A stretch of 64,000 nt of DNA, taken from contig NZ_QULW01000014.1 of NCBI RefSeq assembly GCF_003481825.1, positions 40,575 to 104,574 on the forward strand. Direction: 5' to 3'. Of this stretch, positions 1 to 7,561 are shown in pieces. Each line of letters opens with the position of its first letter. Positions within the stretch are counted from its first letter, which is position 1. Under the pieces are notes generated by a model. It worked only from the letters and a program-made list of their open reading frames with translations. It was not told the origin of the DNA and did not search any database. Source of the stretch: Clostridium sp. OM02-18AC (GTDB lineage Bacteria; Bacillota; Clostridia; Lachnospirales; Lachnospiraceae). The translations under genes and the position numbers were made by a program.

Positions 1-1
1 T

Positions 2-111
2 AAAACAAGTAAGGTCCGGAAAACGGTCTCTTTCATTTCCTACTTCTTGTCTCTGTCGCAGCAGGTGTGGTTAGCTACTACATATGCAAATGGCTGAATA
101 GAGATAAATAG
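2..111 (+). pseudogene. Frameshifted remnant of a small hydrophobic peptide
   Basis: Two overlapping frames together spell a short hydrophobic peptide. The frame open from base 2 reads K-V-R-K-T-V-S-F-I-S-Y-F-L. The frame ending with the TAG at 109-111 reads S-V-A-A-G-V-V-S-Y-Y-I-C-K-W-L-N-R-D-K. Joined by one base shift near 45-57 they resemble the tiny single-membrane-segment peptides (typical ending YYICKWL) common in Firmicutes. Neither frame alone holds both halves, and no ATG is seen inside the window, so the gene is either broken or cut by the window edge. A terminator follows. No function is known to me; the likeness is from memory. Confidence 0.35.
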
Positions 112-154
112 GGTAGCAACAGCATAAACGGAATAGTTCACCGCGACGAACAAG

Positions 155-187
155 AAAAACCCAGAGGGGTCTAATCCTCTGGGTTTT
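155..187 (+). terminator. Rho-independent terminator
   Basis: The stem AACCCAGAGG / CCTCTGGGTT encloses a short loop and is followed by a T run, on the plus strand. It closes whatever transcript holds the small peptide remnant upstream. The A run on its 5' side means it may also work for the minus-strand gene ending at 298. Bases 188-297 hold nothing recognisable. Confidence 0.8.
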
Positions 188-297
188 TCGCTTGCCTTAT
201 GGAATCTTCTCACTTTCCTTAGCTGTCTAATATTCTATTTTTCTTAAATTGTCAATATGCAATCAAAATCCTGTGAACAGTAACAAATCATCTGTTT

Positions 298-1065
298 TTA
301 TAAGAATAACTTCCACAGTGCGATTAGAACGGATGCCACAGCAACGATCCGCTTTAAGAGCTTCTGATTGATGCGGGCGGCGTTGCGGCTTCCGAAAAAG
401 ACACCGATGCCATGTGCAATCAGAAGGATTGGAAGCAGCATCCACATTTCTTTATTGCCTGCGGCGTGCATCAGGTAACCGGAGGCAGCTACCAGGGCAA
501 TGGCGATCGAGTCAAAGAGTGCCACGCCGACTGCGGTATGCACTGGAAAGCCGATAACAGTTAACAGCGGCATAACCAGAACCGGGCCGCCTGCGCCGGA
601 GGCGGCACAGATTGCGCCGGTCACGATGCCAAGCAGCACGTAGAGCAGATTTTTTTTGAGGTCGGCTTTTGCTAAGCGGCGGCTTTTATCACCGGCTGGC
701 GGATCTTTCCGGAGGAGAATGGAGATTCCGGAGAAGAGTACGACCAGATACAAGAGCACTTTTATGGTGGATTCCGGGATCAGAAGGTTGATCTTCACCC
801 CAAAGATCGCACCGATCAGACTTCCAAGGGAAAGCACCAGGGCCGGGCGGATTTCCAGATTCCCTGCGCGGTAAAAGTTTATGGAGCCGATGATGCCAGA
901 TACCAGAAACGCAGAAAAGCTCAAAGCCAGGGCCTCAGAAGAGGGCATGTTTAAAAATCCAGTGTAAAACATGGGAAGCAGGAATCCGGCAATGCCGGTC
1001 AGACCCACGCAGGCACCGACAACGATGTTTAACAGGATCATCAGAAACAGGGAAGTCATGATCAT
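298..1065 (-). CDS. TauE/SafE (TSUP) family membrane exporter
   Basis: This 255-residue protein is almost entirely hydrophobic, with about eight membrane segments arranged as two similar halves, as in the TauE/SafE family. The first half has GACVGLTGIAGFLLP near residues 17-31. The second half repeats the pattern with TGAICAASGAGGPVLVMPLL near residues 149-168. Family members move sulfite, sulfonates or other small organosulfur or carboxylate anions across the cytoplasmic membrane. The substrate here cannot be read from sequence. The ATG at 1065 is preceded by an AAAGG ribosome site and lies only 7 bases after the stop of a truncated upstream frame, so it was probably once second in an operon. 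Full family length, no defect seen. Confidence 0.88.
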   Translation of the reverse strand: MIMTSLFLMILLNIVVGACVGLTGIAGFLLPMFYTGFLNMPSSEALALSFSAFLVSGIIGSINFYRAGNLEIRPALVLSLGSLIGAIFGVKINLLIPESTIKVLLYLVVLFSGISILLRKDPPAGDKSRRLAKADLKKNLLYVLLGIVTGAICAASGAGGPVLVMPLLTVIGFPVHTAVGVALFDSIAIALVAASGYLMHAAGNKEMWMLLPILLIAHGIGVFFGSRNAARINQKLLKRIVAVASVLIALWKLFL

Positions 1066-1072
1066 AGTGAAA

Positions 1073-1144
1073 TTACCTTTCTTTTAAATATCGCTCTGCG
1101 TCATCCAGAATCCGTTCCTCATCCAGTGTCAGAACCTCGCGGTT
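1073..1144 (-). pseudogene. C-terminal remnant of a truncated gene
   Basis: On the minus strand, 23 codons (N-R-E-V-L-T-L-D-E-E-R-I-L-D-D-A-E-R-Y-L-K-E-R, then TAA) run directly into the TauE gene with a 7-base gap, the usual spacing of operon partners. The charged amphipathic helix looks like a genuine protein tail. A stop lies just upstream of it and no start exists. The frame is cut where the plus-strand remnant at 1159 begins. I do not recognise the parent protein; this could be chance. Confidence 0.25.
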
Positions 1145-1158
1145 TTACAACAGGGCAG

Positions 1159-1443
1159 ATGAGCAATGACGTAGCAGAGCAGGAAAAACCGATTGGTATG
1201 CCAAATCCTTTCACGGATCATGCGACGCTGGAAGCGGCAGAGAAAGAAGTTGGATTTTCTATCCAGATTCCGGATCAGATTCAGGGTGTTGCAGCGTCAG
1301 TTTTTCGCAATTTATCCCAGGAACTTCTGGAAGTGATCTATTATGATCAGGGAGAACAGGAAGTGGCGAGAGTCCGCAAAGGAACCGGGACAGAAGATAT
1401 CAGCGTGGATGAAATGATAGAACTGGTTTCTGTGGTTGTGTAG
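1159..1443 (+). CDS. Short DUF4367-like protein, probably a gene remnant
   Basis: The product is about 94 residues from ATG 1159; a GTG at 1126 would add 11 residues but has no ribosome site. The stretch from PNPFTDHATLEAAEKEVGF through LLEVIYYDQGEQEVARVRKG to GTEDIS matches, from memory, the middle of DUF4367-type extracytoplasmic proteins of Clostridia. Those normally start with a lipoprotein signal and have some 45 further residues between the GSEDIS-like motif and a C-terminal EMIELVSS-like helix. Here the signal peptide is missing and EDISVDEMIELVS joins the two motifs directly, so both the N terminus and an internal block seem lost. Whether it is expressed is doubtful. Confidence 0.45.
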   Translation: MSNDVAEQEKPIGMPNPFTDHATLEAAEKEVGFSIQIPDQIQGVAASVFRNLSQELLEVIYYDQGEQEVARVRKGTGTEDISVDEMIELVSVVV

Positions 1444-1478
1444 TTTATATCTCCCGCATGTAGAAACAGTGACGATGC

Positions 1479-3047
1479 TTATTTCCGTGCCAGCTTCCCA
1501 GATACGCTATCCACGATCCAGACAAGCACAATGAGTCCCAGGAGAATGGCGCCTGCCCGGCTCCAGTTGTATTTGTTCATGGCGAAGATCAGCGGCGCAC
1601 CGATCCCGCCTGCGCCGACCAGACCCAGCACAGAGGCTTCCCGGATATTCACATCAAACCGGTAGAGGATCGCGGAAGCAAATACCGGAGCAATCTGCGG
1701 AAGAATGGCATGACGGATTGCTGCAAGCGGTGTGATTCCCATGGCAAGGAGTGCACGGTATGGACCGAGGTCCAGTGCGTCCAGACATTCCGTGAAGCGT
1801 TTGGTAAGTAAACCGATGCTGCACATGGCCAGAGTCAGGACTCCGGTGAAAGCGCCAGGACCGGATACGCGGATAAAAATCAAACCATAGATCAGAAATG
1901 GAATTGATCGGATGGCGATCACCAAAACCTGAAAGAATGCGCATACCGGCACGGTTGCAAAGCGCCGTGTGCTGAAAAATGCGAGCGGCGCTGCAATCAG
2001 TGTGCCAATCCCGGTTCCGACAATGGAAATACAGACGGTCTCGATCAAAAGATAGAAGAGACCGTCTTTTTTTGTGGAAAAAAAGAAACTCCAGTCAGGA
2101 TGAAGGAAACCGGACAGCATATGCTGCAGACTTCCGGGACTGGTGTGGGAAAAATCCGGTGGGTTCTGGGTGAGCAGACAGCAGACAAACAGCACAACGA
2201 GCGCAAGCGAAAACAGGCGGAGCAGGTGTTTTCGATGCAGCCCGGACGAGGTCTGCAGCAGGAATTCTCTGCGGATCAGGCCGGAGAGCGCGCGGCTTAT
2301 GGCTTCGATCACACATACAGCGAGAAACAGCAGCAGAAGAATGGCTCCGACCTTATGAAATTCCCGCCAGGAAATCTTTTCATTTAAGATCAGACCAATG
2401 CCTCCGGCACCTACATAGCCGAGAATGGAACTGTGCCGCACGTTGGTTTCCAGAAGATACAGGGCATTGGTTAAGTAAGAAGGGAGAATTTCCGGCAGTA
2501 CCGTGTGAAAAAATGCCGGAAATGCGCTGCATCCCATGGAGCGGAGTGCCAGGTAAGCGCTTAAGTTGGTGCTGTCTGCGTCCTCGTAAGTGAGTTTTGT
2601 CATAATGGCAAAGGTGTAGAGCGTGATCGCAGCGGTTCCGGCAAAGGTCCCGAGTCCAAATAAAAAGGTGGCAATCAGTGCCAGTACAAGTGCCGGGAAA
2701 GAACGCAGAACCTGGATCACAAAGCGGGTGAAACGGCGGAACAATGCCGGGAAACGCAAGGATACAGCACCGGCCGGAGCTGCAAACAGTGCCAGAACGG
2801 ATCCGAGAATCGTGCCGGTCACAGACATCTGCAGCGTGTAAAAAAGCGGGACAACAATGTTCGGAAGATAGGAAAGGTCCGGACGGATCATATCGGCAGC
2901 CAGATCAGCCAAGTGACTCCGGCGTGCAAAAAAATAAGCCGGATCGCAGCCGGTGAAGGCTGCGGCGGCAAAAAAGACAAAAAGAAAGAGAGACCAGCCC
3001 AGAATACGGAAGATGGTTTTTCTTTTGTAATGAAGATTTAGTGTCAT
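1479..3047 (-). CDS. phnE: Phosphonate-type ABC transporter permease, tandem PhnE fusion
   Basis: This 522-residue membrane protein is twice the usual length of PhnE (about 260-280). Each half holds a full permease domain. Half one carries the EAA-type cytoplasmic loop followed by NVRHSSILGYVGAGGIG. Half two carries NIREASVLGLVGAGGIG. It would form the membrane channel, with both subunits in one chain, alongside the ATPase at 3213 and the binding lipoprotein at 4063. ATG 3047 was chosen because AGAGGAGAG sits 7-8 bases before it; a GTG at 3086 lies further upstream without such a site. It is last in the operon, 165 bases after the ATPase gene. The family imports phosphonate, phosphite or phosphate, but the leader suggests a thiamine-related cargo is possible. 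Confidence 0.88.
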   Translation of the reverse strand: MTLNLHYKRKTIFRILGWSLFLFVFFAAAAFTGCDPAYFFARRSHLADLAADMIRPDLSYLPNIVVPLFYTLQMSVTGTILGSVLALFAAPAGAVSLRFPALFRRFTRFVIQVLRSFPALVLALIATFLFGLGTFAGTAAITLYTFAIMTKLTYEDADSTNLSAYLALRSMGCSAFPAFFHTVLPEILPSYLTNALYLLETNVRHSSILGYVGAGGIGLILNEKISWREFHKVGAILLLLFLAVCVIEAISRALSGLIRREFLLQTSSGLHRKHLLRLFSLALVVLFVCCLLTQNPPDFSHTSPGSLQHMLSGFLHPDWSFFFSTKKDGLFYLLIETVCISIVGTGIGTLIAAPLAFFSTRRFATVPVCAFFQVLVIAIRSIPFLIYGLIFIRVSGPGAFTGVLTLAMCSIGLLTKRFTECLDALDLGPYRALLAMGITPLAAIRHAILPQIAPVFASAILYRFDVNIREASVLGLVGAGGIGAPLIFAMNKYNWSRAGAILLGLIVLVWIVDSVSGKLARK

Positions 3048-3212
3048 GGGTGCTCTCCTCTGAAACGGTTTGTTCTCATGGTTCACGTGGACGTGTCTGG
3101 TAACGGTTCGTTTCCCTTTCTATATAGTTTGGCTGTATTTTTCAGTGTTGCATACCGGGAAAACGTCGGCAGGAAATTGCTGATTCTTTCATGTCTCGTT
3201 TTTACAGGAATG

Positions 3213-3956
3213 TTATTCTTGTTCCTGATAGATTTGCTGCAGCATCTCTTTGTCCAGCGCATCGGGCCGGCCGTCGAAAGCAACAGTCCCGTCTTTCAGG
3301 CCGATGATGCGACCTGAAAACTCCAGGGAAAATTCCAGGTTGTGGCTGTTCATCAAAACGGTGACACCCTCTGTCTGCTGGATTTCCTTTAAAAGTTCCA
3401 GGATCTGTCTGCCGGTGACCGGATCGAGGGAAGCGGCAGGTTCATCGGCAAGAAGTAGCAGCGGGTGGCGCATCAGCGCACGGGCAATGGCAACCCGCTG
3501 TTTCTGTCCGCCGGACAGGTTTTTTACAGGTTCTTCTGCTTTTTCTTCAAGACCGACCCGCTTTAAAAGCGAGAGCGCTTCGTTTCGTTGTTCTCTGGAA
3601 TAAAGTCCGATCACTGCAGAAAGAAGGTTCATGTCAGGAAGACAGGCGGTAAGGACATTCGCCAGACAGGTGGAGTTTTCTACAAGACAGAAATCCTGAT
3701 AGATGGTGCCAATGGAGCGCCGGATCTGCTTTTGCTCCCGCTTAGTTATGGTGGAAACATCGTTTCCGTCGAACAAAAGAGTTCCGGATGTTACCGTATC
3801 CATCCCGTTTAAAATGCGGAAAAGCGTGGTTTTTCCGGCGCCGGAAGCGCCAATGACAGAGACAAATTCACCCTGGAAAACTGTAAAAGTTACATTGTTC
3901 AGGGCCGTGGTCCCGTTTGGAAATTGTTTTTCTAAGTGTTTGAGTGCGATTTCCAT
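3213..3956 (-). CDS. phnC: Phosphonate-type ABC transporter ATP-binding protein
   Basis: This is a 247-residue ABC ATPase of PhnC type. Walker A is GASGAGKTT near residues 36-44, the Q-loop YQDF follows, the signature is LSGGQKQR near 147-154, and Walker B is LLLADEPAASLDP. The switch histidine is in NSHN. Length and motif order fit the PhnC family, which energises uptake through PhnE. It is the middle gene of binding protein, ATPase, permease. A long hairpin sits between it and the binding-protein gene, which probably lowers its expression relative to the receptor. Confidence 0.9.
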   Translation of the reverse strand: MEIALKHLEKQFPNGTTALNNVTFTVFQGEFVSVIGASGAGKTTLFRILNGMDTVTSGTLLFDGNDVSTITKREQKQIRRSIGTIYQDFCLVENSTCLANVLTACLPDMNLLSAVIGLYSREQRNEALSLLKRVGLEEKAEEPVKNLSGGQKQRVAIARALMRHPLLLLADEPAASLDPVTGRQILELLKEIQQTEGVTVLMNSHNLEFSLEFSGRIIGLKDGTVAFDGRPDALDKEMLQQIYQEQE

Positions 3957-4000
3957 AAAATACCTGCCTGTGGTTTCGTGCGAAATTATTTTGGGGCAAA

Positions 4001-4049
4001 TGCAAAAATCCGCAGGCAGGGCAGCTGCCTGTGCCGTGCGGACTTTGCA
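4001..4049 (-). terminator. Intercistronic hairpin between phnD and phnC
   Basis: A 49-base imperfect palindrome: outer arms TGCAAA / TTTGCA, middle arms TCCGCA / TGCGGA, inner CAGGCAG / CTGCCTG. Read on the minus strand the right arm is followed by TTTTTGC. It fits a partial terminator or an mRNA-stabilising stem that leaves the solute-binding protein in excess over ATPase and permease, as is usual in ABC operons. Confidence 0.55.
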
Positions 4050-4062
4050 TATCGTGAAACAT

Positions 4063-5187
4063 TTAGTTTAAGGATTTCAAGAGGTCCTGTGCAGCGCGTT
4101 CGCCGTCGTAGTTTGCATCGTCGCCCCATTCATAACCAACCTGGCTGAATACGCTGATGATGTCCTTGCCTTCGTCGGTGTTTGCAATTTCGATGAAGGA
4201 GTCGCCAAGTGCCTTGCGGAAATCTTCATCCTGCATCAGGTCAGAGTTTTTGCTGTAGGCGATCATATCGTTGTAGATGCCCTCGGTAACACCGATCACG
4301 CCGGTCTGGTTCACCATGTCATCGGTGCCGCCGAATTTTTCTTTCCAGTCTGCTGCGTATTTGGTACGGATGTGTCCATAGGAAACCATGATATCAGCCT
4401 GGCCGGAAGCGAGACGTGACAGGGAGGTGGTGTAGGAGTCAGACTGAACGGCATTGTCAAGATCGGCAATGGTCTTGCCGTAACGCTCCTGCAGCCAAAG
4501 TGCCGGATAAATGTAACCGGATGCGGAGGTCGGTCCCATAACAGCCCAGGTTGCGCTGTTTAAATCGTCCCAGGTCAGTTCCTCGCCGTTGTTTACTTTT
4601 GCAAGCAGCTCCTGACCTTTTTCGCTTGGTCCGGCCAGAAGAATGGATCGGTAATAGGTGCTCATTTTATCGGTATTTTCCTCAATCGTGCCGTCATTCC
4701 AGTCCTTCGGATCTTCGGAATCCTTGTTGATGGCGTAGCGCAGTGCGGTCAGAAGTACATCGCAGTCATCGGAGAACAGCACATAGTTGCCGCCGGAGAT
4801 GAAACCGATATCGGCACTTCCTGCACTCAATGCTTCGCCGACCGCAGTGTAGCTGGTACCGACAGTCATGTCAATGTTAGCAACATCGTAGCCTTTGGTC
4901 AGAAGCGTTTCTTTTAACAGATTCTCCAGCGGCTCGGTGGCAGTGGTGATGGTATCTGCATCGGCATAAGGGGAAAAGGCAATTTTTAAAGAATCTACTG
5001 CCTTCGGTTCTGTGGCAGATTCTGTCTCAGAGGAAGCTTCGGCAGAAGAATCGGAAGAAGTTTCAGCAGAGGAATCTGCGGAAGCTGCTGCTTCAGAAGC
5101 AGCCGGTGCATCCGTCTTGGAAGAACAACCGGTGATAAGACCCAGGCAGAGCGCCAGGGAAAGAGCTGGTACAACAAATTTTCTCAT
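4063..5187 (-). CDS. phnD: PhnD-like solute-binding lipoprotein of ABC importer
   Basis: This 374-residue secreted lipoprotein has a short signal peptide ending in the lipobox LITGC (Cys about residue 21). A linker of roughly 45 residues rich in Ser, Ala and Glu follows. The mature domain starts near VDSLKIAFSPYADADTI, the PhnD-like opening strand, and contains SAGSADIGFISGGNYVL and the second-lobe motif WAVMGPTSASGYIYP typical of phosphate/phosphite/phosphonate receptors. It should capture the ligand outside the cell and deliver it to the permease at 1479. It is first in its operon, behind a structured leader with a terminator. Ligand identity cannot be read from the sequence. Confidence 0.88.
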   Translation of the reverse strand: MRKFVVPALSLALCLGLITGCSSKTDAPAASEAAASADSSAETSSDSSAEASSETESATEPKAVDSLKIAFSPYADADTITTATEPLENLLKETLLTKGYDVANIDMTVGTSYTAVGEALSAGSADIGFISGGNYVLFSDDCDVLLTALRYAINKDSEDPKDWNDGTIEENTDKMSTYYRSILLAGPSEKGQELLAKVNNGEELTWDDLNSATWAVMGPTSASGYIYPALWLQERYGKTIADLDNAVQSDSYTTSLSRLASGQADIMVSYGHIRTKYAADWKEKFGGTDDMVNQTGVIGVTEGIYNDMIAYSKNSDLMQDEDFRKALGDSFIEIANTDEGKDIISVFSQVGYEWGDDANYDGERAAQDLLKSLN

Positions 5188-5303
5188 AATACTACCTCCA
5201 TGGCCCGTTTCGGGCAGAATAAATTTTCGTGTAGCTGCCGTGAAAAATGTGGTTGCTGTTCGCAGCAGTTACGGGATTCTGCTGAAAGGGTTCGAAAAGG
5301 TAC

Positions 5304-5326
5304 AAAAAAAGCATGCCGCAGCATGC
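5304..5326 (-). terminator. Leader terminator upstream of phnD
   Basis: On the minus strand GCATGC-TGCG-GCATGC is followed by seven T. It lies about 120 bases before the phnD start and just after the riboswitch-like element, so it fits a transcription-attenuation switch for the operon. Confidence 0.75.
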
Positions 5327-5344
5327 CTGAACATGACTTTCAGA

Positions 5345-5444
5345 CAGAATGCTGACAGCCTGTATCTGGGCAGAGTACAAGCTGGGGACGGTCGATCCTT
5401 TCTGGGATCCTCTCAGCCCGGAACACGGACTCCCTCGCAATCTG
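5345..5444 (-). promoter_or_regulatory. TPP-riboswitch-like leader element
   Basis: The minus-strand leader is 100 bases closed by CAGATTGC (5444-5437) and GCATTCTG (5352-5345), which pair with one mismatch. The 5' half matches the thi-box well: GGGAGTCCG, then CGGGCTGAGAGG, a short hairpin GATCC/GGATC, then GACCGTC. The 3' half is off-consensus: where ACCTGAT and the GGATAATGCC-type stem are expected, it reads CAGCTTGTACTCTG and CCCAGATACAGG. The position, size and following terminator support a real riboswitch, either a divergent TPP aptamer or a relative with altered ligand. Confidence 0.5.
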
Positions 5445-5523
5445 GTTTTCGTCATCGCAGTAATTTTTCTGATCGTAGTGTCAGGGCGCTCCCCCTCACA
5501 CTGCATTCCGTTAACCGATTAGG

Positions 5524-5552
5524 ATTGTACCACAGGAAAATGGAAATGGCAA
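5524..5552 (-). promoter_or_regulatory. Sigma-A promoter of the phnDCE operon
   Basis: On the minus strand, TTGCCA (5552-5547), a 17-base spacer, then TACAAT (5529-5524). Transcription would start near 5517, giving a leader of about 330 bases that includes a first hairpin (GTGTGAGGG / CCCTGACAC near 5483-5505), the TPP-like element and the terminator. Confidence 0.6.
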
Positions 5553-5559
5553 GACAAGG

Positions 5560-5625
5560 AAAAACAGCCAGAAGAAAAACATATGCTGCGAGTGGCTGCA
5601 ATAGGATTCCTTCTGACTGTTTTTT
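5560..5625 (-). terminator. Terminator after the symporter operon
   Basis: On the minus strand AACAGTCAGAAG pairs with CTTCTGGCTGTT across a long loop, followed by a T run. It ends the DUF169/symporter transcript before the phn promoter, which overlaps its far end. Confidence 0.6.
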
Positions 5626-5657
5626 GGATTTCAGAAAATTTTATTTACATTAGCAAA

Positions 5658-7145
5658 TTACTGTTCTGGATAATCTTTGCCAAACCAGGTAGCAATGATT
5701 CCATACGGTGTTTTTGGAGTAACCAGAGAAACAATCACCATGATGACAGTAGATAAGAAAGTAGCCATCAGGCATGGGTTAAATCCAAGAGAAATCGGAA
5801 TGATACCAGAGTTGATCAGCAGGTAAAGTGCAATACCACTGATGATTCCTGCGAGTGCACCGTATTCATTTGCCGGCTTCCAGAAGAGTCCAAGAAGAAC
5901 TGTATGGAAGAACGCAACGGTCATGCCGCCGGTTGCGTAGGTGATCAGGGAAGCAAGCAGTTCCGGTGGATCACATGCAAAGATGAAAATAACAAGGGAA
6001 ATAACAACGATACCAATGGTGTTCAGTTTTTTGATAGTTTCCGGTTTTACAGATGGATTGATCAGGTTCTTATACAGGTCACTGATCAGGGTTCCGGCCA
6101 GAGATACAACCATACCGCCGACAGAAGACTGAACAGCACCGCAGACACCTGCAAGTACCAGACCGGCTGCCCACGGAGGCATAACGGTTACAGCAAGAGT
6201 CGGGATACCAAGGTCCGGAGTTGCAAGGCTTCCTTCCGGGAATAAGTATTTAACTGTGAAACACAGACCATTCAGACCAATCAGCCAGATTGCTACGACA
6301 ATGGTACCAATCTTAATTGCGCGATGCAGTGTGTTGGTATCTTTGTAGGTCAGGGTAGTCATGGTAACATGCGGCATGGTAAAGGTTGTAATTCCCCATA
6401 AGAATGCAAAGGAAATTACGGTTTTGATACTGGTAGGAACAAACCAATCCGGGTTGGTATCGAGTAGTGCGTGGATGGTTCCGGTATAACTTAAGCCGGT
6501 GCTGGTAATGCCCATAAAGAACAGGACGATAACAGAGATTGTCATGACAATACCCTGGATTACGATAGCAGATGCGACACCTTTAATACCGCCGGTGATT
6601 GCTGCAATGATTACCAGGACGGTAAAGATTGCAAGACCGATACGATAGTCCTGACCAGTCAGAATCTGGAAGATACGTCCACCGCCAGTAATGGTAGATA
6701 CGGCAAAAGCTCCAAGGAAAAATAAAACAACGAGACCACAGAGCGCACCGACAAGTTTGTTTTTATTGTAGCGATTCATCAGTAATTCCACGAAAGTCTG
6801 AGAGTTTGTACGGCGTGCAACAATACCGACACGCTTGCCGATCAGTCCGAGTACCATGAAGTTGGTACACATGGACCAGAAACAGCAGACCATCCAGATA
6901 GCGCCAAAAGTGTAAGTATAACCGGGAACGCCCATGAAAACACCGGCACCGGCAACACCAGCGGATACCATCATCGCAGTCATCAGCACACCGCCGTTAC
7001 GACCACCAGTATAGAATTTGCTGATATAGTCGCCTTTGCCTTCGTTCATAGCTTTTCTGGTGTATAAACTATACCCTAACAGCAGGATGGTATAAAGAGC
7101 AAAAACGAAAATAATGACCATACGAGTTGAACTTGATATCTCCAT
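5658..7145 (-). CDS. Sodium:solute symporter (SSS family)
   Basis: This 495-residue protein has about 13 membrane segments and SSS hallmarks: an N-terminal segment, a YTRKAM-like loop, FYTGGRNGGVLMTAMMVSAGVAGAG near 45-70, and a sodium-site-like region with AVQSSVGGMVVSLAGTLISDLY near 345-366. The closest well-known relatives are PanF-like symporters that import carboxylates such as pantothenate with sodium. It lies 12 bases after the small membrane protein at 7158, a pair often seen as symporter plus DUF997-type accessory, and in one operon with a DUF169 protein. The substrate is unknown; an organic acid is likely. Confidence 0.88.
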   Translation of the reverse strand: MEISSSTRMVIIFVFALYTILLLGYSLYTRKAMNEGKGDYISKFYTGGRNGGVLMTAMMVSAGVAGAGVFMGVPGYTYTFGAIWMVCCFWSMCTNFMVLGLIGKRVGIVARRTNSQTFVELLMNRYNKNKLVGALCGLVVLFFLGAFAVSTITGGGRIFQILTGQDYRIGLAIFTVLVIIAAITGGIKGVASAIVIQGIVMTISVIVLFFMGITSTGLSYTGTIHALLDTNPDWFVPTSIKTVISFAFLWGITTFTMPHVTMTTLTYKDTNTLHRAIKIGTIVVAIWLIGLNGLCFTVKYLFPEGSLATPDLGIPTLAVTVMPPWAAGLVLAGVCGAVQSSVGGMVVSLAGTLISDLYKNLINPSVKPETIKKLNTIGIVVISLVIFIFACDPPELLASLITYATGGMTVAFFHTVLLGLFWKPANEYGALAGIISGIALYLLINSGIIPISLGFNPCLMATFLSTVIMVIVSLVTPKTPYGIIATWFGKDYPEQ

Positions 7146-7157
7146 ACTTCTTTCCCC

Positions 7158-7496
7158 CTATTTTTTCTGACGTGGTTTTAAGCTGCCCCGCGGAGTAACC
7201 TCCATATCCCGGTATACAAATGTAACAACCAGGAGTACTGCAATAACCATTCCAATCAGGATACAGATTTCCAGGAATATCCAGAGCGGAAATCCAAGAA
7301 CATAGGTATAATTTGCAGGGTCAGTATCTCCAACCAGATACAGATTACCAATCATGAGTACCATAAAACCAAGATAAGTTCCAAGCGTTACCCAGAATTC
7401 TTTTCTGGTTTGTGTAAAACGCTCGTCTGGCTCAATATCTGAGAAATTGTAATCTCTGCTGTTGGGATCAATCCCTGCTTTTTTCTTATCCTCCAT
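7158..7496 (-). CDS. Small two-helix membrane protein, DUF997/YhdT-like symporter partner
   Basis: The 112-residue protein has a charged N terminus (about 45 residues), two membrane helices (near 36-55 and 70-93) and a basic tail ending PRGSLKPRQKK. Size, layout and position directly before an SSS symporter fit the DUF997/YhdT group found next to PanF-type symporters. Its role in the transporter is not established; it may be a stabilising subunit. A ribosome site (GAGGGGGA) precedes its ATG. Confidence 0.65.
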   Translation of the reverse strand: MEDKKKAGIDPNSRDYNFSDIEPDERFTQTRKEFWVTLGTYLGFMVLMIGNLYLVGDTDPANYTYVLGFPLWIFLEICILIGMVIAVLLVVTFVYRDMEVTPRGSLKPRQKK

Positions 7497-7561
7497 ACGA
7501 AATCCCCCTCATATGTAAATATAGGTGCAAATTATGTTATGGCTTACATTTTGCTGATATT

